From contig NZ_NMWT01000015.1 in assembly GCF_002860365.1 (NCBI RefSeq), positions 1-58,738 of the forward strand: a stretch of DNA of 58,738 bases, given 5' to 3'. A program made the translations under genes and the position numbers. Below, one piece after another: positions 43,987 through 53,600 of this stretch. The notes beneath the pieces are model-generated. The model did not search any database and had not been told where the DNA came from. It saw only the letters and a list, made by a program, of their open reading frames with translations. Origin of the DNA: Bifidobacterium parmae (lineage in GTDB: Bacteria; Actinomycetota; Actinomycetes; Actinomycetales; Bifidobacteriaceae). Each line of letters opens with the position of its first letter. Position 1 is the first letter of the stretch.

Positions 43987-44916
43987 ATGTTGTTCCAATC
44001 CGGCGCGCTGCTGCTTGCCATCATCGGTCCGTACGCGCTCAAGCACCTGCACGTGTTCGGCGACCGCGACTACAAGGTGGCGCAGGGCCTCGTGTTCAAC
44101 CTGACCCTGCCGTGCGCGATCATCCTCTCGTTCGCCACGAACAAGCACGACATGCGCATGCTGTGGATCGTGCTGTTTGGCTTCTTCGCCTGCGCGATTC
44201 CATTGTTTGTCGTCTACGCGGGTTCACGTGGCGACGAGCGCAACTACCGGGCGTTCCAGATGCTCAACGCTTCCGGCCTGAACCTGGGCGCGTTCTGTCT
44301 GCCGGTGGTGCAGACGTTCATGGGCGCGTCCGCGGGTCTGCCGGTCATCATGCTGGACATCGGCAACGCGACGGTCGCGACGGCCGGTTCGCTCACGATC
44401 ACGCGCACGCTGCTGCACATGGACGACAATTTCAAGAGCCTGCCGATGATCCTGCGTCTGCGCAATATCGCGCGTGATTTCCTCGGTTCGATCAGTTTCG
44501 ACATCTACATGCTGATGCTCGTGTTCATGTTCCTGCACATCACCATCCCGCAGCCGATCGTCACGCTGATCACGCCGTTCGCCAATGCGAACGCGTTCTG
44601 CGCGATGGCGATGATCGGCCTGATGATGGAGGTTCCGGACAATCGCAAGGACAAGATCGAGCTCGCCAAGGTGATCGCCTGGCGCGCGCTGTTCGGCGTG
44701 CTGATCGCGCTCGCCGCCTGGTTCCTGCTGCCGTTCGATATGCGTATCCGCGAGATCGTCGTGCTCGGCGCGTTCGCCCCGATCACGATCTTCTCGACGA
44801 AGTTCACCGATTCCCTGACCGGCAACGCGAAGCTCGCCGGTTTCTCCCTGACCGTCACCGCCGTCATCTCCCTGATCGTGATGACCGCCCTCCACGCCGC
44901 CCTGCCCGGTGCGTGA
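43987..44916 (+). CDS. AEC family transporter (auxin efflux carrier/malate permease-like)
   Basis: The 309-residue integral membrane protein has about ten hydrophobic segments in two halves, as in the AEC family. The first half has QGLVFNLTLPCAIILSFAT and the second ANAFCAMAMIGLMMEVPDN. Relatives carry malate or other organic anions, and the substrate here is unknown. The 3' end of this gene is the source of degenerate copies at 47134-47182 and 48502-48655, on either side of the ATPase gene. It converges with hipA. Confidence 0.85.
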   Translation: MLFQSGALLLAIIGPYALKHLHVFGDRDYKVAQGLVFNLTLPCAIILSFATNKHDMRMLWIVLFGFFACAIPLFVVYAGSRGDERNYRAFQMLNASGLNLGAFCLPVVQTFMGASAGLPVIMLDIGNATVATAGSLTITRTLLHMDDNFKSLPMILRLRNIARDFLGSISFDIYMLMLVFMFLHITIPQPIVTLITPFANANAFCAMAMIGLMMEVPDNRKDKIELAKVIAWRALFGVLIALAAWFLLPFDMRIREIVVLGAFAPITIFSTKFTDSLTGNAKLAGFSLTVTAVISLIVMTALHAALPGA

Positions 44917-45014
44917 GTGCGTGTAGGGCGGCTTCGAAGTCCGAGCGGCGGCAAAGGCTGTGCGCAGTGGCCGTATTGGCGGTGGTGGGGTGCCGACAGG
45001 TCGAATTGCGGCTC

Positions 45015-46337
45015 TTATGATTCCGGCCAGAACCAGCTTGCCACGTGCCGGCATTGTGCGTTGATGCCCTGTTGGATGCGTTCGACGAGTTTCTCGCGGT
45101 TCCGTCGTGTTTCGTCATCCGCTCCCAATACCGTTTTCGACAGTTGCAGCGTCTCCTCGCCGGCGACGTGGAACGCTTCCGGCAGTTTCAAGGCATATTC
45201 GGTCAGCAGCAGTTCCATGATTCCGGTGTCGACGATGCGTGTCCGTTCCGCGAGTTTCCGCCAATGCCGTAGCTCGATGCGTTCGTAGTTGTTTTCCCCG
45301 CCGATTTTCATGGCGAGCTTACGCTGCCTGTACTGGGTGTCGTATGCGTGCATGGACGCAATGTCATACAGCGGGGCAAGCGTGGGACGCGCTCCGATCG
45401 GCTCGAGGATCGCGTAGTTCTTGGCGTGCGCGTCGGTTCCGGCCATCAGGAAGTTGAGGATGAGCGCGATGAGGAACAGGGTGGCGCTGTCGTTCCCCAG
45501 CGCATTGTCGCGTATGCATGCGGCGATCTCTTCGGCTCCGGGGCCGCCTTCGGCTTGGTACTTTTCGCTGGTCATGTGTGAGGTGGCTTGGCAGAAGTCC
45601 TCCTGATGGATACGCGCGATGGTGGTTGTGCCGTCAGCGCGAATGATGAGACGGCGATCCCATCGTGTGCTGACAAGAACGGGCAATCCATCGAACACGC
45701 GGAAATCCGTGGTGGCCGTTGGTATGCCCAGCTTTTGGATGGCCTTCATGCAGACGTATTCGTTGAACGCCTGTTCATGGTATCCGCTGATGCCGGGTTT
45801 GATGATGTGCGTCGTCGCAGCCGATCCCAATGCTTCGAACCATTGTCCGTGTTCGAAGCGCAGGGCGATTTTGTCTTGTGCTCCATTCAATGACCAGTGC
45901 TCGTCGTTCATCTGCCAGGATCTGCCGCCTGTGCCGGCGATGCCGCGTAGGCGGCGGGCGATTTCTCCTTCGCTGATTGGCTTCAACGTTGCGTCTTGCC
46001 GGAAGGAGTCGGCGTGTTCCGGCAGAACGAACTGTACGCCGCCTGCGCAGTCCAATCCGATTGCGGTCAGCAATGAGAAGGGATTGTTGGCGTTCACGTC
46101 GTCGTACAGGGAGGCGATGCGACTGCGAATGGCGCGTTCGTCCGGAAGGACGCCGTCGATGTACGCTTCGACGGGTTTTCCGGTCCATGGTTCGGAACGC
46201 AACGGCATGGACAGGGACAGTTGCGGGGGATTGGGTTGCGTGCCGTCGTAGGTGAATGAATGTTTGCCGTGATCGTCTTCGCGCAGTATTCCGCAGTACT
46301 GGTCTTCGACGAAAACGAGCAGTTCCTTCGGTTTCAT
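45015..46337 (-). CDS. hipA: HipA family serine/threonine kinase toxin
   Basis: The 440-residue protein has the HipA N-terminal domain (MKPKELLVFVEDQYCGIL, then SLSMPLRSEPW). The kinase core has KPG in HIIKPGISGYHEQAFNEY, the catalytic region FLMAGTDAHAKNYAIL, and the metal-binding APLYDIASM. In E. coli HipA phosphorylates glutamyl-tRNA synthetase and induces persistence; this protein is expected to act on a similar tRNA synthetase. The ATG at 46337 follows AGAAGGGAAA. HipB, the antitoxin, lies 13 bp upstream in the same direction. Confidence 0.93.
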   Translation of the reverse strand: MKPKELLVFVEDQYCGILREDDHGKHSFTYDGTQPNPPQLSLSMPLRSEPWTGKPVEAYIDGVLPDERAIRSRIASLYDDVNANNPFSLLTAIGLDCAGGVQFVLPEHADSFRQDATLKPISEGEIARRLRGIAGTGGRSWQMNDEHWSLNGAQDKIALRFEHGQWFEALGSAATTHIIKPGISGYHEQAFNEYVCMKAIQKLGIPTATTDFRVFDGLPVLVSTRWDRRLIIRADGTTTIARIHQEDFCQATSHMTSEKYQAEGGPGAEEIAACIRDNALGNDSATLFLIALILNFLMAGTDAHAKNYAILEPIGARPTLAPLYDIASMHAYDTQYRQRKLAMKIGGENNYERIELRHWRKLAERTRIVDTGIMELLLTEYALKLPEAFHVAGEETLQLSKTVLGADDETRRNREKLVERIQQGINAQCRHVASWFWPES

Positions 46338-46350
46338 TGTGGTTTCCCTT

Positions 46351-47040
46351 CTACTCGTCGATTTCGTCGGTGGCGATGTCGGTTTTGTGGACGGTGTCGC
46401 TGGTGTCATCAGTATCGGCGCCGCCGTTATCGGTATTGCCGTCCTGATCCATGACGATTCCGTTGAGCAGCGCCGCTTGACTGGTGACGGCGCGGGATGC
46501 GCGTGCTAAGGATTCGAGCGTTGTACGGTATGCGTCGAGATTCAGTGTGCTGCCGGCCGTTTGCAATGCCGTCTGCATATTGCCCCACAAGGAGGCATTG
46601 GATTGGAGGGAACTGCCGAGAGAATTGCCGATGAGGCGCGCCATATCACGTGCCATATCAGAATACTTGGAATGTCCGGAATCGGCGGTGCTGGTCGATG
46701 ACGTATGGGGGGAGATCCGTCCGGCGGTGATGTGCTCTTGTGATGTTGCTGTCATGGCGGGGGCGGTTCCGTCCGTGTTTCTGTTTCCCGTGGGTCGCTG
46801 TTCCGTGGGCGTTGTCATGTAGGCGAGGCTGATGTTCACTCCGAGCGCATCGCAGATGGCGAATATGCGTTGGATTCCGGGGTTGGTGATGCGCCCTTGT
46901 TCGAGCTGGCTGATCCATGGGCGTGAGAGCCCTGTGCGTTCGGCCAGCTCGGTTTGGGTGACGCCGGCTGCGCGACGCGCGTCCCTTAGGGAAACCGCCA
47001 GTTGGCGGATTGAGCGTACTTGTACGGCTGTCGTGCTCAT
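46351..47040 (-). CDS. hipB: HipB-like antitoxin, Xre family, with long C-terminal extension
   Basis: The 229-residue protein carries an Xre helix-turn-helix at about 12-75 (LRDARRAAGVTQTELAERTG, then SRPWISQLEQGRI). At over twice the HipB length, its extra roughly 150 residues are Thr/Ser/Asp-rich with a helical section MARDMARLIGNSLGSSLQSN and an acidic end. It should neutralise HipA and repress the operon. GGAGGGG precedes the ATG. A large inverted repeat (47053-47130) immediately upstream is a fitting operator. Confidence 0.9.
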   Translation of the reverse strand: MSTTAVQVRSIRQLAVSLRDARRAAGVTQTELAERTGLSRPWISQLEQGRITNPGIQRIFAICDALGVNISLAYMTTPTEQRPTGNRNTDGTAPAMTATSQEHITAGRISPHTSSTSTADSGHSKYSDMARDMARLIGNSLGSSLQSNASLWGNMQTALQTAGSTLNLDAYRTTLESLARASRAVTSQAALLNGIVMDQDGNTDNGGADTDDTSDTVHKTDIATDEIDE

Positions 47041-47052
47041 GCAACCCCTCCA

Positions 47053-47130
47053 GAATGTTAGCTATACCCAACATGTTATTGTTGTTAGATAATTCCAACA
47101 ACAATAAAATGTTGGGTAAATCTAACATTC
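47053..47130. promoter_or_regulatory. Large hipBA operator (inverted repeat, 36-bp arms)
   Basis: Arms 47053-47088 and 47095-47130 match at 32 of 36 positions around a 6-bp centre. Each arm contains GAATGTTAG, ACCCAACAT and TTATTGTTGTT. The block starts 12 bp upstream of the hipB ATG and contains TATAGCT as a possible -10, so a HipB dimer of dimers could close the promoter. It is the most AT-rich segment in this part of the window. Confidence 0.8.
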
Positions 47131-47133
47131 CCC

Positions 47134-47182
47134 CTGCCGTTCAGCATGCGTGTCCGCGAGATCGTCGTGCCGGGCGCGTGGC
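47134..47182 (+). pseudogene. Fragment of AEC transporter gene
   Basis: CTGCCGTTCagcATGCGTgTCCGCGAGATCGTCGTGC (shown in part) corresponds to 44728-44775 inside the AEC transporter gene with a few substitutions. It lies between the hipBA operator and the 3' end of the ATPase gene and has no start or length to be functional. Confidence 0.75.
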
Positions 47183-47197
47183 TGCTGGAGCAGTCGC

Positions 47198-48388
47198 CTA
47201 CTCCAGCAGCCAGTCGATGATGTTGACTTGTCTGATGCCGGCGTGATTCCCGTTCCCGATGCGGTCCATGGTGAGCAGTGTTTTGGGATGGTTGTCGTTG
47301 ATGGACTGCAGTGGCCTGAGTTCTCTGGAGAGCGTGGATTCGTCCATGACGGTCAACGAGACTTGGTAGTAGTGGTCGCCTTGCGGATCCGGCGTGTAGA
47401 AGTCCACTTCGGTGGTGCCTACTTTGCCGATGTGGACGGTCCGGTAGCGTCGGAGCAGTTCGAGGTAGATGACGTTCTCGATGCGGTGGCCGAGGTCGCC
47501 GCCGGTCTTGCCGAGGAACCAGAATCGGAACCCGGGGTCTCCCAGATAGTATTTCTCAAGGGTCTTCAGATAGCTTTTGCCTTTGATGTCGTATCTGTCG
47601 GCTCGGAACAGCAGGTAGTTTTCGCGTAGGGCCGCGATGTATTCGCCCACCGTTGTGGGGGAGATGCCGCGATGGGTTTGTTTCATGGCGTCTGCGATGC
47701 CTTTTATGGAGGTGATGTTGCCGACGTTGTCCGCGAGGAATGAGGCGACTTCGTCGAATGCGATGGTGTCGATGCGGGGGTGACGTTGCGCGATATCCTT
47801 GACCAGAATGGTGTTGAACACGCCGCCCAGGTAGTCGGCGATGTCCTGATCGTGTTCGAGCGTGGCCGCGTATGGCAGTCCGCCGTACAGCAGGTACCGG
47901 TTGAAGGATTGTTCGGGGGATTCCGATTGGGGGCGGGTGCTGCGGTATTCCTTGAACGATAGGGGCAGCATACGGAGTTCCACGTATCGTCCGGTGAGTC
48001 GTGTGGCCAGTTCGCTGGAGAGCAGGTCGGCATTCGATCCGGTGAGGTAGAGGTCCACGTCGTCGCGCACGTAGAGCCCGTCGGCGGCGCGTTCGAACTC
48101 CCGGACATGCTGGATTTCATCCAGGAACACGTAGTTCGTGACGTCCGGTGCCAGGCGGGAGACGATGTAGTCGTAGAGGGGTTTTGCCTCGTTGGGGTAG
48201 TCTTCCTCCAGACTTTCGAAGTTGATGGCGATGATGCGGTTCTGGTCCACTCCTTTGGCGAGGAGCCGTTCTCGGAAGAGCCTGAGCACGGTGGATTTGC
48301 CGCAGCGGCGCAGTCCGGTGATGACTTTGATGACATCCTTGTCCTGCCAACGTTCCAGCCAGTCCGTGTACGCCGGTCGTTCGATCAT
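47198..48388 (-). CDS. AAA_14/DUF4143 family ATPase
   Basis: The 396-residue protein has the family opening MIERPAYTDWLERWQDKDVI, Walker A TGLRRCGKSTVLRLF (about 23-37), Walker B NYVFLDEIQHV, and a C-terminal DUF4143 domain with ADRYDIKGKSYLKTLEKYYL and TEVDFYTPD, a PD-(D/E)XK-like fold. Such proteins are widespread and very variable, are often linked with mobile regions, and have no settled function; a NACHT/STAND-like defence or toxin role is possible. The ATG at 48388 fits relatives better than a TTG 17 codons upstream. It is the second minus-strand module in the AEC-flanked region. Confidence 0.85.
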   Translation of the reverse strand: MIERPAYTDWLERWQDKDVIKVITGLRRCGKSTVLRLFRERLLAKGVDQNRIIAINFESLEEDYPNEAKPLYDYIVSRLAPDVTNYVFLDEIQHVREFERAADGLYVRDDVDLYLTGSNADLLSSELATRLTGRYVELRMLPLSFKEYRSTRPQSESPEQSFNRYLLYGGLPYAATLEHDQDIADYLGGVFNTILVKDIAQRHPRIDTIAFDEVASFLADNVGNITSIKGIADAMKQTHRGISPTTVGEYIAALRENYLLFRADRYDIKGKSYLKTLEKYYLGDPGFRFWFLGKTGGDLGHRIENVIYLELLRRYRTVHIGKVGTTEVDFYTPDPQGDHYYQVSLTVMDESTLSRELRPLQSINDNHPKTLLTMDRIGNGNHAGIRQVNIIDWLLE

Positions 48389-48439
48389 GATGCGGCCGTC
48401 CTTCCCCGTATAGATGCCGTTCGCTGCGGTCTTTGCCAA

Positions 48440-48470
48440 AATCTATCAGTTTTCTGATAATTATATAGGC
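48440..48470 (-). promoter_or_regulatory. Promoter and inverted repeat upstream of the ATPase gene
   Basis: On the minus strand a perfect -10 TATAAT lies at 48460-48465. TATCAG-N4-CTGATA at 48444-48459 sits at the expected start of transcription. It is a small operator candidate, in an AT-rich island. Confidence 0.6.
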
Positions 48471-48501
48471 ATTTATGAAGTTCTACCATTTCAGGCGAAC
48501 A

Positions 48502-48655
48502 TTCCTTCCTGCATATCGCCATCCCGCAGTCCTGATCGTCACCCGCCGTCGTCTCCGTCATCGCCCTGATCGTGATGGCCGCCCCTCCGCGCCGCCTCCC
48601 GGGCGCGTGGGTGAATGCGTAGGTGAAATGCGTGAGTGCGTGTAGGGCTGCGTGG
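48502..48655 (+). pseudogene. Internally deleted copy of the AEC transporter 3' end
   Basis: The first part (ttCCTGCAtATCgCCATCCCGCAG, shown in part) matches 44531-44556 of the AEC gene. The second part from about 48540 (GTCATCgCCCTGATCGTGATG, in part) matches 44862-44935, through the stop codon and the following gtgagtgcgtgtagggc. Frameshifts and a roughly 300-bp deletion separate them. The remnant lies between the ATPase promoter and the AlbA_2 gene. Confidence 0.8.
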
Positions 48656-48730
48656 AGCGGCGTGGGTGTGTGTCCACACGGTTGCGCACGTCTCGCACAT
48701 GGTGGTGCGTAAGAAGAACGGCTAATGTCC

Positions 48731-50263
48731 TTACATGCTCTGTGTGTCGCTGCCAGACGTCCGATACTTCTGGAACTTGCTGCGTGGTTTGTCCGGCATG
48801 GTCGTGATCAACGTCCCGCCGTCGACCATGGGTCGGAGGAATGTCCTGCGCAGGTAGGCCGTATCGTATCCGAGGTGTTCCGCGATGTCCTGCGCCGATC
48901 GTGGTTCAGTGCAGTATCGCAGGATCATGTCGCGTGTGATGCCGGGGGCCTGCCGCGTGTTGGCGCGTCGTATGGGCTGCAAACCGTTGTCATGGTGCGT
49001 TTGCGCGGTGGTCGGATCCGGAGCGGAAGCCGGGAACGTGGTTTCCGCCGGTTCGGCCGTCGCGTTGAAGAATCGTACGAGGAACGATCCGTTCCGGTCG
49101 ATGAATTCCGGTGGCCGCAGACCATGTGAGGCGGCTTCCTCCCGGATGACGGGGATGCCGGAATGCCGGTTTTCGACTATGCGTTGGATCTCCAGCAGCG
49201 ATACCAGCGTCGGGTTGCGTGTGGGCATGTTGGCGTAGCCGATGTCGTTGATGTTCTGGCCGCCGTAGACGCCGCCGGGGTTCCAGCATTCCAGCCGGTC
49301 GGAGAACAGGGTGAGCCGTACGGGTGTGCCGTTGCTGTAGGGGCCGTAGTCGCGGTGCATGAGGGCGTTGATGATGATTTCACGTACTGCGGTTTCGGGG
49401 TATTCGGGTACGTCGCGACGGTTGCCGTTGCTGACGATTACTTTGGTGCGGCTGTTGTGTGCCACGAAGTTCAATGCGCCTTCGAGCATTTCGTCGATGG
49501 TGCCTTCGTAGCGTTTGTTGTCCAGGAAACGTTCTCCGTTGCTTCCTTGTTTGATGGTGGTTCCGTTGACTGCGATGGCGGTGATGCAGAGGTTGGGATA
49601 TGCGCGTTGGGGATAGTCTCCCAGCGTGAGCATGCCCGCGAGTGTCGCGCGGTCGCCTCGCACCGCTCCGGTGAGGGACAGGATTTCGTTGTCGTTTCGC
49701 CGCGCCAGTAGGGGGCGTTCTCTGGTGGCGTCGAGGATGAATCGGTCGGTTTTGCGCTTGTCGAGCGTGTTGAGTGTCGTTTCTGGACTGGTGCTGGTGT
49801 CGTCGCGCCGGCCTTCTTTGAAGGTTTCGATTTCGTAGAGTTCGGTGGCGGTCATGCGTACGTCGGCGTCGCCGAGTCGTGTGTAGGTTCCTTCGGTGAT
49901 GCCTTTGGCGGTGCGGTATACGGGGCGTTCGCTCATGGGACGTCCGCTGATGTAGGCGGCGACGACCGTTTTGCCGTCGACCTCCGTGGTGTCGAATATG
50001 GGGCGTACTTCAGGGGTCATGGCTTCGCACTGCCCGTGTACTTTCTTCTGCAGATCCTGTGCGTCGTATACCCCACAGACGCTGAATCCCGCTTGTTCGT
50101 CGATGCCGAACAGGATGATGCCGCCTTCGTTCTGGTTGGAGAAGGACGACAGGGTGTCGTAGACGCGCGGCGTGCCTTCGGCTGCGGCTTTGACCTCCAG
50201 CGTCTGTGTTTCGTAGCGTGCGGTGAGGGTCCGTTGTATCAGATGTTGAAGTTCTGTGGACAT
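48731..50263 (-). CDS. AlbA_2 (Schlafen-like) domain protein with HATPase_c_4-type and winged-helix regions
   Basis: The 510-residue protein has an AlbA_2 domain first (TLEVKAAAEGTPRVYDTLSS, GGIILFGIDEQ, residues about 20-130). A GHKL/HATPase_c_4-like segment around YPETAVREIIINALMHRDYG follows, then NGTPVRLTLFSDRLECWNPG. A C-terminal winged helix has AQDIAEHLGYDTAYLRRTFL. This is the architecture often labelled RecG-like or transcriptional regulator. AlbA_2 proteins are frequent in defence and toxin loci; the activity here is unknown. The ATG at 50263 has GCGAGGAAAA upstream. It is the third minus-strand module beyond the AEC transporter. Confidence 0.82.
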   Translation of the reverse strand: MSTELQHLIQRTLTARYETQTLEVKAAAEGTPRVYDTLSSFSNQNEGGIILFGIDEQAGFSVCGVYDAQDLQKKVHGQCEAMTPEVRPIFDTTEVDGKTVVAAYISGRPMSERPVYRTAKGITEGTYTRLGDADVRMTATELYEIETFKEGRRDDTSTSPETTLNTLDKRKTDRFILDATRERPLLARRNDNEILSLTGAVRGDRATLAGMLTLGDYPQRAYPNLCITAIAVNGTTIKQGSNGERFLDNKRYEGTIDEMLEGALNFVAHNSRTKVIVSNGNRRDVPEYPETAVREIIINALMHRDYGPYSNGTPVRLTLFSDRLECWNPGGVYGGQNINDIGYANMPTRNPTLVSLLEIQRIVENRHSGIPVIREEAASHGLRPPEFIDRNGSFLVRFFNATAEPAETTFPASAPDPTTAQTHHDNGLQPIRRANTRQAPGITRDMILRYCTEPRSAQDIAEHLGYDTAYLRRTFLRPMVDGGTLITTMPDKPRSKFQKYRTSGSDTQSM

Positions 50264-50282
50264 GATTTTCCTCGCGGATGGC

Positions 50283-50312
50283 GCATAAAACATTAAAATT
50301 TATGCCATTATA
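50283..50312 (-). promoter_or_regulatory. Promoter/operator of the AlbA_2 gene
   Basis: A perfect minus-strand -10 TATAAT (50307-50312) is followed by the inverted repeat GCATAAA (50299-50305) and TTTATGC (50283-50289). The arrangement mirrors the promoter of the neighbouring ATPase gene: -10 then palindrome. The rest of the 50313-50691 gap shows no gene, only the leader of the lysozyme gene. Confidence 0.6.
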
Positions 50313-50691
50313 GCGGAAATAGTGCTGGAAGTGTTCGTAAAGACAGAAGTTGATATGATTCTTTCGGTTTGGGTGATGGAATGTTATTTGCTTCCGTTCG
50401 CCGCTTGGAGCGTACGGAGGCCTAGAGGGCGCCGAGAGCCGCCGGGCTCCAACCGGAGTACCTTTTCCCGTCTCATCTCCCGCCTCGCCTTATCCGCCTC
50501 GCCGGTTAGACTGAACAACGGTTGAGAACGTTGCGATTGCGCCGGTTCGCGTGCGAATCCCGCAGAATCCCGATTGGTCTGTGACGGTTCGGCGAGTGGA
50601 CGGCGAGCGTGCGTGCGGCGGGCGGCAATGCCGCCACACGACGGTCGACGCGATGATCGGCACGGCAAAGGGTGCGTCAAGGAGTCTGCAC

Positions 50692-53600
50692 ATGGTGGGA
50701 AAGAAACGGTTCGGTGCGCTGGCACATGCAGTGGACGCGCTGGAACAGACGCGGGAGCATAGTCCCGCGGAGCATGATCCGGCGGAGTCGCGTATGTCGC
50801 GTATGACGCGTGCGGTGCGTGCCGCGGTCGCGTCCCTCGCCGCTGCGGCGATGTTGGGTGCGGTGTGCGTCGCGCCGGCCAGCGCGCTCGCCGACGTGAA
50901 CGCGGACGCCGCGGCCGTTGCCGCTGGCGCGTCCGGCGCGGCGTCCGGCGCGTCCGGCGCGTCCGTCTCCGCGTTCAAGATGCAGACGATCGCCGACGCC
51001 TCCGATGATGCCGACGCGATGCCGGAGAATCCGAACGCCGCCCTGCCGGACAAGGTGTCTTCGGAGATTGCCGATGATGCGACGGTCGTGTCGGAGCAGT
51101 ATGCGGCGACGCCCGAGGGCGAGTTGAAGGACATCGAGACGGGTGAGACCGTCACCGACCCGAAGATCGTGGGCACGGAGAGCAAGCAGCCGGATCCGTT
51201 GGCGAAGACGGATGGCGAGTCGTTCATCCCGGTGAGCGCCGCGGATGTGAAGGAGAAGGTCGCCGCGAACGGTGGCGACGTGAACGCCGGCGCCGGTGCC
51301 GCCGATGGCACGAATGATGCGAACGGTGCGGATGGCGCCGGCAATGCGGATGCCGGCGCGTCCGCGCAGCGTCGGAACAATACCGCCGATGGCGCCAACT
51401 CCTCGGTGAAGCTGGCCGCGCTCCAGAACAACGAGTACGGCGCGCATTGGGGGTCGTACAACGGGACGCAGGCGTTCTACGACGCGCGCAACAACCTGTT
51501 CGCCCAGCAGGCGAAGGGCGTGATCGATGTGTCGACGTGGCAGGGGACGATCGACTGGCAGGCCGCGAAGAACGCGGGCGTCGAGGGGGCGATCATCCGT
51601 CTGAGCTTCGGTTGGGGCAACGGGTTCGACACGCAGGCGCGCCGCAATATCTCCGAGTGCAAGCGATTGGGGATTCCGTTCGGCGTGTACGTGTTCTCGT
51701 ATGCGGAGAGCGCGGCGGATGGTGCGTCCGAGGGCGCGGACGTGGTGAACCTGCTGCGTCAGGCGGGCGTGAATCCGGGCGATTTGAGCTATCCGGTGTT
51801 CTACGACCTGGAGACGTGGACGTATACGGGGCACAAGAGCCCGACGAGCCCGAGCGTGTATGAGGGCATGGTGAACGCCTGGTATGCGAAGCTGCAGGCC
51901 GCCGGCTACAACAATCTGAGCGTCTACTCGTACACGAGCTACCTGAACACGGCGTTGAACAGCGCGAGCATCCACGCGAAGACCCGCTGGGTCGCCCAGT
52001 ACGGTTCGACGATGCAGTACACCGCGTTCCCCACGAACGATCGCGGCTGGCAGTACACCAGCGGCGGCTCCATCAACGGCATCAGCGGCCGAGTGGACCT
52101 GAACGCGTTCGGCAATCTGGAGTATCAGGCCGGCTATGACGTGCGCGGGTTGGAGAAGCTGTCGCTGCCGAAGGGTGTGTACTATGTTGACGCTTCCTCG
52201 AAGTTGGATTCCTCGCTGATGATTGAGAATGGTTCGTCGTCGGCCGGGGCTGCGGCGCGCCTGCAGTCGGGTGAGCGGGATGCGATGAAGTTCCAGTTCG
52301 TTCCGCAGGATGATGGTTCGTATGAGATCGTGAATGTGAATTCGGGTCTCGCGTTGGATGTGCAGGGTGGTAGCGCGGTCAAGGGCGCGGTGGTGCAGCA
52401 GTGGACGCGTAACAACACGTCCGCGCAGCGTTGGTGGCTGCGTGTGGCGGAGAACGGTGGCGTGTTCGTCCAGTCCGTGTTGGGTAATTGGGTGCTTGAT
52501 TTGGCCGGCGGCAATACGGGGGACGGCACGCGGGTGCAGTTGTATGCGCCGAACGCTTCGGACGCGCAGAGGTTCGTGATCGCCGATGCCGGTGTCGCGG
52601 TGCCGGATGGTTCGGTGCGTCTGGGGGCCTCGTCGCAGGGCGCGTTGTCGCTTGGCGTGGCGGATGGTTCGTATGATGATGGCGCGAAGCTTCAGTTACA
52701 GAATTGGTCCGGCGCGGATTCGCAGTTGTTCCGGTTCGGCCGTGTGGGCAATGGTCTGGTCGAGGTGCGTAGCGTGAATTCGGGCAAGCTGGTGGAGGTC
52801 GCGTCGGGTGCGATGATGAACGGCGCGCGTATCCAGCAGTGGCCGTCGAATGGTTCGCTTGCGCAGCGTTGGTCGTTGCGTGATGCGGGGAACGGCGCCG
52901 TCGCGTTGGTGAATGCGAAGTCGGGTCGTGTGATCGATGTGACGGGTGGCAATATGACGGCGGGCACCATGGTGCAGTCGTATGGCTGGAATGGTACGGC
53001 CGCTCAGTCGTGGTCGGTGGTGAAGGCTGGTTCGAAACGCGGGAGCCTGTCTCGTTTGGCTGGTGTGACGCGGTATGAGACGGCTGATGCGGTTGTCGCG
53101 GCTGGGTTCGAGCGTTCGGATTGGGTGGTGGTCGCGTCTGGTGAGGCGTTCCCGGATGCGTTGTCTGCTTCGGCGTTGGCCGGCGCGTTGGATGCGCCGG
53201 TGTTGTTGTCTGGTCCTGATGGGGGTGACGTGCTTGCGTCGCGGATCAGATCGTTGGGTGCGAAGCGTGCGGTGTTGATTGGCAGTGAGGCGGCGTTGTC
53301 GTCCGCGTTGGAGGATCGGGTGAGGGGTCTGGTGTCGGAGCATCGGGTGGTGCGGTTCGGCGGTTCGACCCGGTATGGGACGTCGTTGGGCGTGTTGCGT
53401 GATGCGCCGGGTGAGCTTGGTTCGGCTGTGGTGTGGTCGGATACGGTGATCGTGGCGAGCGGGGAGGGCCCGTATGACGCGTTGTCGGCGTCGCCGTTGG
53501 CGTATCGGTTGAAGGCTCCGGTGGTGTTGGCCGGCCGGGATGGTTTGGATGAGGCCATGGTGCGGGCGGTCAGGGATGCCGGGTTCCGGAAGGTGCTGCT

